Origin: Dipylidium caninum
Lineage: Eukaryota > Platyhelminthes > Cestoda > Cyclophyllidea > Dipylidiidae
Assembly (NCBI GenBank): GCA_017562135.1
Contig: QEYB01001046.1
Location: 4,464,001-4,528,000 of the forward strand
Direction of reading: 5' to 3'
DNA length: 64,000 bases
Position numbers and translations under genes: made by a program. Position 1 is the first letter of the stretch. Each line of letters starts with the position of its first letter. Under the pieces are notes generated by a model. It did no database searches and was not told the DNA's origin. It saw only the letters and a list, made by a program, of their open reading frames with translations. Below are positions 22,647-32,663 of the stretch, piece after piece.

Positions 22647-24326
22647 TCATGCTCGAATTTGAGGGGACGGACTGCGTAGCTGCTTGTAATGGTCCTCGTG
22701 GTGCCGAGGCTGCAAGCTGCGTCCCCGCCGGGTGACTTCAGAGGCATTAGCGCCGAAGCGGCTAATGCCGCTCTCATTGGCGTTGCCAGTGCTGGTGGAG
22801 AAGTTGCTGTAACTTGTGGAAGAGGACACCTGGCGAGGTAGACTGGTCCTTGATAAAAGTAGAGGAGCCCCAAAACTGCAGAGATTTGTGACACTCTTCC
22901 GCGAGGCCGAGATTCTCACCAACGAAAACGCGGAAAGATCCACCGAAGAGGATCGTGGTGGATTCCCTTGCGCCATAAGCCGCTTCTGAATTTGTTTAGA
23001 TACCTGCTCACTATCCAAACGTCTTCTGTCTGTTGAATCACTTACAGAATTTTTGCGCTTTCCACTACCATCGGACGAGTGGAGACTTGGTGTACGCTTT
23101 GATACTTTGTGCGCTTTTCCTAAATAATTTTTCCTCATGACAGCCTGTCTATGACGGCAATTGCTGGAAGGGCAAGAATAAGATGAAGATGAAAAAGAAG
23201 AGGAAGAAGAGGTCGACGATCTTCGTCGGAGCAGCGAATCTGTATGACTTCTGAAGGCAGCAATTTTTTTACGCCTCGTAGCATGGGAATTGGCGCAGTT
23301 TAATGAGGATGCCATCTTCACGGAGGTCTGTGTTGCATGATTTCTCATTTTGGGACCTTTTTGGAGTCCTAACTTGAATGGCTGGGACGAAGATAACGAG
23401 AAAGATTTCCTATCATCCCTTTGAATGCGACGATTCAATTTCTCCTCACTGCCCCTGTGCTTTAATTTCTGTGTCTTAGAAGAACCGTTATGTTTACCAT
23501 CGTTTTCTTTCGCCGATTTTTGCGTATCTTGATAGGTAGGTAGCACTTCGCTGCTTCGAGCTGTCACCGGATCTATTCTCGATTCGGAAATCGGTTGGAG
23601 ATTGGATGTGGCAGAGGATGGAGATATTCCTCGTGAGACAAAAGATGCGATCCAAGCACTCTTTGTGGTTGCAATTTCGCGTTTCGGAGTTTCCACCACA
23701 GCGAGATGTTGTGGATCGAGACGACGGTTCGTTAAGTTTGCTGAAGTGTGTTCCTTTGGATTGTTGGAAATGGTCGACATCGAAGACCGTTGCTTTTCGG
23801 AAATTAATGAATTTTTGACCACATAATCACTAGGAACTTGCGACGATGGAGAAGCATTGTTAGAAGGTCCCTCTAGTATGACTTGTTGTCTGTCGCGCAC
23901 CGCCTGATTAGCCTGCGACTCTTCCTTAACCACTTTTGCCTTCGAATTCTTGCGCTTCACCAGATACATAAACTTCTTGCATTCGTCGTCTGACGGGAAT
24001 TTCAATACGACTAACTGTCCCGCCTTCTTTTTCTCCGTTCTTACAACGCAAATTTTCAAATCATGACTCATTTGGTACACTTCCATGATATTTTTGTAAG
24101 TAAGTTTGGGTAGCTTTTTTCCTTTACCCATCGGCTTGAAAGTGGCCTTGCTTTTCCCAATAGTTACAAATTGGACTTCTGTAGCGACTTCGCCCTGCGA
24201 AACAAGTTCATCTATCTTCTCTTGTGAAACAGTTTCGGAACCGACAGTGTAGTTTTTGGTGATTGGACAAAGGCATTTATCAGCCGCTTCCGCACCACCC
24301 TTTTGCTTTCCTGATCTCTCAACCAT
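22647..24326 (-). CDS. Single-exon protein with PH/PTB-like domain and basic Ser-rich tail (559 aa)
   Basis: Uninterrupted ORF with ATG at 24324-24326. Residues about 20-128 resemble a small PH/PTB-like beta-sandwich: NYTVGSETVSQEKIDELV, EVATEVQFVTIGKSKATF, KKLPKLTYKNIMEVYQM, DLKICVVRTEKKKAG, and the strand-helix VVLKFPSDDECKKFMYLV (106-123), followed by a basic stretch. The closing motif lines up with VVLELADTTHVTKFMTVV in the 457-aa gene at 11333-12706, and the preceding KKLPKLTYKNIMEV lines up with KKQLSFVDIKVLEQ there. The remaining 430 residues are Ser/Arg/Lys-rich and probably disordered, with a poly-Ser run near residues 370-390. A TATA box lies about 51 nt upstream. Function unknown; the domain call is from pattern, not from a search. 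Confidence 0.8.
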   Translation of the reverse strand: MVERSGKQKGGAEAADKCLCPITKNYTVGSETVSQEKIDELVSQGEVATEVQFVTIGKSKATFKPMGKGKKLPKLTYKNIMEVYQMSHDLKICVVRTEKKKAGQLVVLKFPSDDECKKFMYLVKRKNSKAKVVKEESQANQAVRDRQQVILEGPSNNASPSSQVPSDYVVKNSLISEKQRSSMSTISNNPKEHTSANLTNRRLDPQHLAVVETPKREIATTKSAWIASFVSRGISPSSATSNLQPISESRIDPVTARSSEVLPTYQDTQKSAKENDGKHNGSSKTQKLKHRGSEEKLNRRIQRDDRKSFSLSSSQPFKLGLQKGPKMRNHATQTSVKMASSLNCANSHATRRKKIAAFRSHTDSLLRRRSSTSSSSSFSSSSYSCPSSNCRHRQAVMRKNYLGKAHKVSKRTPSLHSSDGSGKRKNSVSDSTDRRRLDSEQVSKQIQKRLMAQGNPPRSSSVDLSAFSLVRISASRKSVTNLCSFGAPLLLSRTSLPRQVSSSTSYSNFSTSTGNANESGISRFGANASEVTRRGRSLQPRHHEDHYKQLRSPSPQIRA

Positions 24327-24376
24327 TTATGAGCTTCGAAATACTGGGGCTTGAATTGGATAGAAAACTACTCGCG

Positions 24377-24385
24377 TATATATAT
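24377..24385 (-). promoter_or_regulatory. TATA box of the 559-aa gene
   Basis: TATATATA on the - strand, about 51-59 nt upstream of the ATG at 24326, consistent with a short 5'UTR. Confidence 0.5.
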
Positions 24386-25311
24386 GAGGGCGCAGACCAT
24401 TCAGGTAAATGCTTTCACGGTGCACAAATGAAAGTTAGGAGCATGAATAAGAAACAACCACTGATTACCATTGTAAGTAAGGCGAATCCTCAGACGACTC
24501 GTAATGCCGGGAATGCAGTTAATCAGGTGAGCCGCCTCCGAATAACCCTACAGTACTAACATTTTTCAGATATCTGAGAAAGCGGAGAAAGACTCTCTCT
24601 GGAGGATTAACAACATAAGCAAAACGATATACTGGTGGGACAATTTTTAGCGATATTTGTCACGCCTTAATCTCAAGACCCCGTGGACCTAGCGCTTTCC
24701 AAAAGGTAACAACGGATTAGTGTGCCAAAACACCATTAAAAATATTTTTGTCACGAATAAAATTTGAATTAGAAAAAATCTCCAGCCCACGTCATATACA
24801 CACACCAGGTGTCTGGTCATAGCCTTACACACTTTCGTACATATAAGAGTTTTCCATGTTATTGTAACAGGAGAACACTCGTAGCATCTGGGTTTACCAC
24901 GAGCGCACTACAAAGCTTTCCAGAATCAGGGATTGTAAGTCATGAATGTTACGTAACCAATTGGGTAAAATGCGTATTTCCAATATATCAACTACCTTTA
25001 AAGAAATTGTGTACCCAATTGTTGGTATGCTTGGAAACATGCTACTAGAGCTCGTGGTATTACGAGAATACTAACTGTCGCAAAGAGGGAAAATAAATAT
25101 AAATAGTAGCAACGAGGTAGGGCCTGCAGCGTACTGGTTTGGAGCGCTAAGTTGGCCAAATTTCGTCCGCTAACTAAAACCGTTTAGCGTTTAAATCGTT
25201 AAAAATTGTTTGCAAAATAATGAAAATGTAATTCGTCAGTTGAATATATGCTCCAAAAGCTATATAGAACTTTCACCGCTGTTTCTTATAGTGAAGTGAC
25301 TGACTAATGCG
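24386..25311. other. Divergent intergenic region (559-aa gene / TEX14-like gene)
   Basis: About 0.9 kb of AT-rich DNA between two genes transcribed away from each other; no coding frame supported. TATATAGAAC at 25261-25270 lies 51 nt before the TEX14-like ATG and may be its TATA element. Confidence 0.45.
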
Positions 25312-28300
25312 ATGCCCTTGAACGGCCATTCAATAGGTCGCGGGAGCATGTTATGGATCGGAAATAGTTGCTTGCATGAGGATGTGCTGAACAACAACAT
25401 AAGACACCTTGTAAAGCATTTGGCTGAAGGTAATGCCACTGAATTTTAATGCTTAAATAGGGGCTGATGTTGATATTCAAAATTTACACGGTGACACACC
25501 ATTAATCGTTGCGTGTAGGTCAGCAGACACTAAAAGCGTAAAGCTCTTACTGTCGTTCGGCGCAGATGTTAACAAGTAAATTGCATAATAAAACCATCTG
25601 TAGAATTAATGAATCGGGCCATTCGGCACTTCACGTGGCTGCCAGTAAGGGCAACTTGGACCTGTTTGTTCAGTTGTTGAACAATGAGGCCAAATATGAT
25701 GTTTACGACCAAACGGGGAGAACACCATTTGACTTATTATTGGAACAGTGCCCTAAAGCCCAGGTTAAGGCGTATTTTAAACGAAGCCACATGTCCTCTT
25801 GTTACTTAAGATTACTACGTCATTGCAAAAACAACCGCCAAAGAGAATTATTCCACAAAACTTATCCCGCGACAATGGATAGGGTCCTTAACAAGCAGAT
25901 ACAAATGCAACAAATAAAAACCGAATGCGTAATTAAATTTACTAATTTAACTTGATTACTAGCATTTGTATGAATGTTTAGGGAATGTACCTATTTTTAT
26001 GCAAAGTGATCTAAAACAAGACGGCGCGGGACCTTGTTTTCTTTCCAAAGCACAATTTTTTGTCATAAAAAAGTGCGCGTCGTGTTAATTATATTTTTTT
26101 AAGTATGACATGGAATCAAACTCCGGTGTCAGTTCGCAGTGTTCCGAGACAGATTTCCATTCATTTTTCCCGTAACTCGCAATTATACGGATGGTCTCTA
26201 AGCTTCGCTTGCAAAGAAATATTTTGGCTCAGGTAAAGGCCATCTAATAAAACATTTCAGTTACTGAATTGCTTTTATTTCAGTCGACTTAGACATCCGA
26301 ACATTATTCTGCTGCTAGGTGTCATACGTCCTCTATCGCATCTTCAAGTCCCTAGTTTAGTTCTTGAAAGGATATACGGAGGATGCTTAAACACATTTAT
26401 TAACGAAGAGGTAGGACTCTACATTGCTATTCTTATTCATCATTATTATTGCTCACTTTACAATTTGGTCCATGAGGTACTCATAATAGTTACATAAGGG
26501 TTAAGTCTTATTAACCATGTAAAATCGCATAGTATTCTTTAAACTTATCGCGCAAAATTCGACTTTTTCTCTAGTCTACGTCACTGTTTCAATTCTTATT
26601 ACAACTTGCGTAATATGAGACAGCTTAGAATCGCGGCTTCAGAACAGCCTGTGCCTAGTTTTACTGCTACTGATATCCCATTGCAGACGCACTCATCTAT
26701 AATTGCATTGGTAGTATACCCCCCAGAGGGCTAAGAAGGTGGTTCAGGAGTATTGCTTTAGGGCACTGAAAAGAGAATTTTAGTTAATGAGAGAAGCAAT
26801 GATAGATACCGCTCAAAATGAAACTGTAGCGCGGCAATTTGGACCTGAGGAGTTGCCTGACAGTGATACGGCAAGTCGTCGAGGCACTCATTTATTTGAA
26901 GAACCTTGGCATCGTTCACACTACCATCAGCTCCTACACTGTCTATCTAGTCCAAAAAGACTGCGCAAAAATAGCCAATTTCGAGCATGCTCTACTATTC
27001 AAGTACGTTTATCTTCGTCTCTTTATTATGAAGATGTCTATTTCTGTTAAAATATGAGGCTTTGTGATTTTAATAATTTTTTTACAGTCTTGCTGAATCG
27101 CGCCTATATGAAACTAAAGCAAAGAATGTCTTGGGCCTTAAAATGGCAATTTAGTTAAATGTGCTTGAAAGTCTACTGGATTAGTACGCGAATATTTGTT
27201 GGGTGTGATATTATTAATTTTCCTCTAGTTCACTCGCGAGAGCTCACAAACTTTTCATTCATGCGAGTTATCTGGCAAGTTAAACCAATAGCAGCCATTT
27301 TTGAGGTGTGGACAATTGAAGATTGACTAGGTTGTGGAAATTGGCATTAAGTATATAAGATTTGCTTTTCTTTGAGTGGTCCGTGCAACGAGAGTGAAGT
27401 AATTGCGATGGGAACTAGGCTGTCAGAGGAGGAGATTGTTTACTTCGCCCCCTGGATAGCCTCCGAGGTGGTGCTGTTCAACCAGTCAGTTGATAGGACA
27501 GAGAAAAGATCTTGTCGCCTCGTTGGGGATATAACGTAGGCGAATGGAACTTCCAGGGCGTCTGCGACGGCGGCGGGACCATTGGAAGTACTTCTATGTG
27601 TTGTATACCATCCTATGCTGCAGACACCTTCAGTGCGGCAAGGATGATGCAAGAACTCCTTGAGCCTCGTTGCTCTCACCGTTTCAACAGGTCTAATGGT
27701 GGTGACATTGAAATCAAATTGATAGAAGCGGTGGAAACGGAGCGCACCTTACTGCCCCGTTTGCGTCCAGCCATCAAGAAGGCTGTTCAAAGGGAGCCCA
27801 CCTCCCGCGGCAACATTGAAGACCTCCATAACGCCATTGTGGAGGCATTGCGGGTAATTGCTAGAAGAGCCCACGCTTCTCGATTTCCACAAATAGTTTT
27901 TATTCTTCACTTAAATTATTCATTGGCGCATGCCTTTCCTGACAGGAATAGAGTTATATCAGTCGCATTAAACCGAGGGCGTGCCCTCATTTATGTGGAA
28001 AGTGGTGTATCATTTCCGGCCATTGATAATGGTGAAAATCAGGCATTCTTTATCTTCGTTAATTACAAATTTTAAATGCGTAAAAGTGTAGCGCAGATAC
28101 ATTTTGCGCAAGGACACGTGGTCAGCAGAGGAATTGCAAGTTGCATTGTATTGTAAGTACAAGTCGAGCCATGGATTGTGTCCCCCGAAGTTGTCAGTTT
28201 TGGGTAAGACACGCGATTTGGCGCCCACGTCCCCCGCGTCGGGTGTCGCGGGCCCCGCCAACTCGCCTCCTCCGCGGACGCAGTCTGCATTAGCTTATAA

Positions 28301-28432
28301 ATGCCCTGCGACACTGTCGGGACTTTCTCGAGTCAACATATGCTTTGAAAGCCCAGTTGAGGTCTGATTCCCCCTCCCTGTAAATGGTAACTGAAGTGGG
28401 ATATCCTTTTGCCACATGTGAATGAGTCATCC

Positions 28433-28470
<38 letters not shown>

Positions 28471-31060
28471 TGAGACAAAACGATCGATTTATTTATTGAG
28501 TTCGCCTATTTGGGTCTTCCACGTGTAGAACAGGAAATCAATTTCATTTTCCCATTCCCACCCTCCCAACAATTTTTCGATTATTTGCGCTTATTGCATT
28601 TAGCTAATTAGCAGAATGCCTTGCCAATACCGCGTGCATCGCGCCTTGATAATGAACCCTTTTAAAAATTCGGTGCATTTAGGCGCTTCCAACGGAGCGA
28701 TCGCCGTTGGTGTTTCGAGGGCCGAAGTTCTGGGGACATGGATGTCACGCCGTGCCAAACAATTGCAGCCGCAGTTCCACCGCCGCCGCCGCCACCAGCA
28801 AGGCGTCTCCTGCCGAATCCTCCGGCCTGGTAAGCTGCTGCCCCAAAGGCTGAGCTGCAGCACGAAGGAATCTCTCCCCGTAGCATTAATCGTGAATGAA
28901 TTTTAATGTTAGTTACTTTCCCCATAAGACACTAATGCAATAGCAATGTGAATTTAAAATTTTGTAGAAAACTGAAGAGAAAAATAAGGGAAACCGGGAA
29001 GATGAGCTACGGGAAGAGAATCACTTAGACCGTTCCCTCGCTGTAACGGGTTCCACAACATCGGGCTAGTGCGTCCAATGAAGCTGTGACTCTGTTTCAA
29101 TTCCTTCTACGAAAAATATACCATTTTTTGCTTTCCAGTTCAGGAACTTTAAAGAGTACGGAGGCGGCAGAGCTCAGTCAAACTAGTACAAACGCATCAA
29201 AAAACGCACGCTCCGTTATATCGAGATATTCAGGTACCCCAAGGAGTTCTTGTCCAAATTGTTTACCCTTTTATTAACAGGTATTTCACTTATGGTGAGG
29301 GCATAGAGTCTATCAAAAATGTTGTCCTTCAGTGAGCTGAGACATTTGTGTCATCGCGTAGCTCCTCTATATTCTATACATGTGATGTAATGAAAGCAGA
29401 AGTAGTGGAGGAGAGCATAGACGCCAGTAATATTTGCTGAATATGCAGGAGAGAAACCTGCGAAGATGTCACGAGCAGAATAGAAATCAGTTATTAATGG
29501 ACTAGGCTGAAAACAGATTAGATTGGAGCTGATTGGCGCCATATAACTTTTCACTTTAAATTAATATCCTTCGAATATATATGCCAGCAAATGTCTGTTT
29601 AAATTTGACCCTCAAAAAACTGTCCGACGGCCGGTTTTGTATGTTCATAGCGAGCAAGGGTGAAGTCGTGGAGAAGGAACCAAAACCTCTAAAGTTTAGC
29701 AGTCCAATTCCTGCACATTATACCACAAAAGGGGAGAAGAGAACTCTAAAAAAGAAGTGGACCAGTCTGACGAAGGAGCAATATATGGAAATAGCCGCGA
29801 TTCCCCGCGACCCCTTGGGTCCGGGCAGATCGCGACCGACGGTGTCGTGGCGAAGTCCCTCTGCTCCCACCCATCCACCCTCTTTTAATGCTGCCACATC
29901 ATCCTTCTTTAACTCCAGTTCTTCTTCTGTTACATCACCGTCGGATCGGGCTTTCAACCGCGATCTCGTGGCTCGTGTATCTCCCATGTTCGGTGACCGG
30001 ATAAAATGGCTCAAAGCTGAGGATGGCAGATGTTCTTCCAAATGTGGACATGACTTCTCCCTCCCACGACGTGTGGGGTCATTTATTCCCAAAAGCCTTC
30101 AGTCAGAAATGAAGTTAGTCGATATCTTTTCCCTTATTCCATGAATCTGCACGCTACTCAAGGATCCTAAGTAAAATCAGTTTCATTCGCTTAGTGAATT
30201 CCTGAAAATTCCCATCAAACCAGCCTCGCATTTAAGAACGACTCCAGTTGCGCTTGCTTCACCTCTGAAAAACCAAACTGTCAGATCTGGAGGAGTTTCC
30301 CCTCGCAACGTTTCGTTCCGCTCCGTCGACACCTCGTGGTCTAAAAGCTCTTCTGCTTGGACAAAATCTTCACTAATGTCAGAAGTAAATTTTCCGTCCC
30401 CACCGGATTCCAACCTCTTTTCCCTGGAAACTTTAAACGAACAGGTAGGATCGAGCTCCTAGTTTAGCATGGGATGTAAAGGAAGTTGATGAACTGTGTC
30501 CCGTAAAGTCCATAAAGTAAATTTGTCCTTCATTGACATTTCAGAAACTCCATAGTACATCATTTTAAAAACGTTCGACCACATGCACAATGTCTTCTCT
30601 TTGAGGGAATAACCATTGTGAGACTTATACTAAGAAGGTTTTCAACAAATAAATTTTGTCAATCGAATTTCAAACTCGCTGGATTTTATTTGATCGCTTT
30701 GTAAAACAGTAATCGTGACTCCCAGATAATGGTTTGATGCCTATTTAAGAGTAACAAGGAAAACGAAAAGGACCAGGAGTTGGTAAGGCTGGGTCTTGCA
30801 CATGCTTCTTCACCAACCTTTATGGAGCCAAATCGACTCATTTCCGGAAAGGACCGTCACTTCCGCAGTGTAGAAAACCATCGTGTGAAATCATCCCAGG
30901 ACTCGCAGGCTGCCGCCTCACCCGAGGAGACAAGTAAAACAGGAGGACAAACCGAATTGCTGAGGGTTCGGGAAATGAGTGAGTTGCTACATTTTTTACT
31001 GTGGGATCCTCAGATCTCGTACATTTGCGGTGGCAAAGAGAAACCACCTCTAACATCTGA
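25312..31060 (+). CDS. TEX14: TEX14-like protein: ankyrin repeats plus pseudokinase
   Basis: In mammals TEX14 is a kinase-dead scaffold of germ-cell intercellular bridges. Exons: 25312-25429, 25461-25575, 25604 to about 25928, about 26104-26232, 26284-26410, 26830-27002, 27088 to about 27150, 27427-27535, 27589-27853, 28113-28152, 28769-28829, 29139-29233, 29588-30113, 30195-30444, 30828-30978, about 31014-31060. Ankyrins: EGADVDIQNLHGDTPLIVAC, NESGHSALHVAASKGNLDLF. Kinase-like part: TWNQTPVSVRSVP (Arg where the beta-3 Lys should be), LRHPNIILLLGVI, VVEALIYLKNLGIVH, HTTISSYTVYL in place of HRD, AKIANFEHALL in place of DFG, WIASEVVLFNQ, ADTFSAARMMQELLE. From 27589 to 30978 all junction phases agree. 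Unsettled: the junctions around 25930-26104 and 27150-27427, and the 3' end, since reading past 30444 gives a stop at 30462 with an AATAAA at 30648. The tail after the kinase is Pro/Ser-rich. Confidence 0.82.
28435..28467. repeat. (GT)n microsatellite
   Basis: Sixteen uninterrupted GT units inside the intron between the TEX14-like exons 28113-28152 and 28769-28829. Confidence 0.95.
30648..30653 (+). terminator. Possible early polyadenylation signal in the TEX14-like gene
   Basis: AATAAA lies 186 nt after the stop that would be read if the donor at 30445 is not used. It may serve a shorter transcript ending after the 30195-30444 exon. Confidence 0.3.
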
Positions 31061-31115
31061 AACTGATATTAGGCAGCAACGAGGGCCACAGATTATTTGC
31101 GAAAGACGTTTCTAA

Positions 31116-32663
31116 TTACGGGGAGTTTTACCACGTCTAGACGTACGTGTGCAAAGTCTCTACTACTAGATGCAGTAAGACGACGATCTGGGTTGGTTTT
31201 ACAAGAAGTGTTTCTGCACCGCGGAAGCGCGCATCCTCTGGATCGTGCACAAGCAACCATTTCGAAAGCCTTGCCAACAGTCCAACCAATCACAGAGCAA
31301 AGAAGTACATTTTTGAGCAGAATTAAGCTCCTGTTGTCCTTAAAACTCATCATATATGCCTACCTGAGGGAGAAACTACTATAGGTGTTTTAGACACAAA
31401 TTTATTTTACAAATATACATTTTAGGAAAAGTCACGAACAACAGTTGAGTGTGAATTGGCGCTGGAGGCTGCGATCTCGTTTTCTCGTTTGTTATCCGCA
31501 TCACAAGTCCTGTGTTACTTTTATAAATACATGTCTGATCAAAGAGCGCTGAAGTGGCTTTTTTCATCAGCCTAAGGCAATGGAGGTTTTCTCGTGAATG
31601 GGTTTCGGTTCAATTCGTTGTTTTTTAATTTGTTCATTTAGATGACAGGAAAAGCAGACTACTCGGCAGTCCACAACACACCTGAAGGTGGAGTAAAATA
31701 CGAAATATTGTCAGATTTAGATAAATTGGTACTGAAAACAGCCTCTAATTCTTAAACAATCGAGTATAATTTGCCTCGGGCCTTAGGGTGGCTGGGTAAG
31801 CATCTTCGCATGTAGCGGTCCGTTGCTGACCATTGAGCGAAACACCAAACTTGAGGAGGTGAATACGCTGTTAAGGTAGGTGATAAAGCTGCTGGTGCAA
31901 GGTTATTCCTGTGTGACCAACAAAATGCACTAGAAATCTGTCATTACAATTTGGTTCAGTTTTTACTTCAGCCCCCACCGCAGACCAGCTCTCTAAGTTT
32001 CAACACACCACTCTGCCGAAGGCGACAGACACCCTGAGGAATAGGAGGAGGAGGAGGAGGAGGAGGAGGAGGAGGAGGAGACATAGCTGTGAGGCTTTTC
32101 CTCTGTCCCTGGTTAATTTAGATCTTTCGCAAGAGGAGAATACCTCTCCTCGATCTGTCTGCTTTAGAAGTAGGCAGACGCTATTTGCTAAAGAAACCAC
32201 TCACCATGTTGACCGAAAGAGATTGCTTCTAGTTCCCGCGTTTGTGATGGTAGCACAAGAGCTGCGAAAGAGTCGGAGCACTGAAGTCGGCAAAGTGAGG
32301 ATGGTCGGAGGTGCGATGGCAGTGTCCTTTAACACGCACCCAAACCGCCCCACGACCTGCACCCACCGCCGCCACCCGCCGCCTGCCCCACGCGTACACG
32401 ACGCACGGAGAGGAGGAAGCGCTCACAGTGGGTGAGCTGAAAGTCATGTGGGTAGACGAAATTGACCTCCCCTGCGGCGGAGGCGCAAGAGTGGCAAGGA
32501 GGCAGAGGCGCGGTGCTTCGTGCGCAGACGTGAAGTGCGACCCGCACCTGCGCCTGCACCTGCACCTTCAGCTTCACCTCCACGCAAACCACACAACGCA
32601 CGCGGTTTCATCAGCCTCTTCTTCTTCTTCGCCTCCTCCTACTCCTCCTCCGCCCGCCTCCGA
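31116..32663. other. Intergenic/promoter region before the intermediate filament gene
   Basis: Little coding potential to about 32.2 kb, then a GC- and CpG-rich stretch (about 32.3-32.6 kb) in which several low-complexity frames (His/Leu, Pro, Ser runs) overlap on both strands. I read this as promoter and leader of the filament gene. An AGG repeat lies at 32043-32080. Confidence 0.4.
32043..32080. repeat. (AGG)n microsatellite
   Basis: About 12.7 perfect AGG units, roughly 580 nt upstream of the proposed filament start codon. Confidence 0.95.

Noticed and set aside
26104..26232. Alternative reading with a 31-nt intron inside this TEX14-like exon
   Set aside because: The uninterrupted frame contains TWNQTPVSVRSV, which matches the TEX14 beta-3 region. 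The spliced alternative does not.
28434..28468. Possible CRISPR-like or tandem structural repeat
   Set aside because: Simple GT dinucleotide microsatellite in an intron of a eukaryotic gene.
29581..30144. ORF with an ATG at 29581 considered as a third PH/PTB-like family member
   Set aside because: Using acceptor 29587, it joins the preceding TEX14-like exon in phase and its end joins the next exon in phase. The resemblance to the family core is limited to a Lys-rich stretch.
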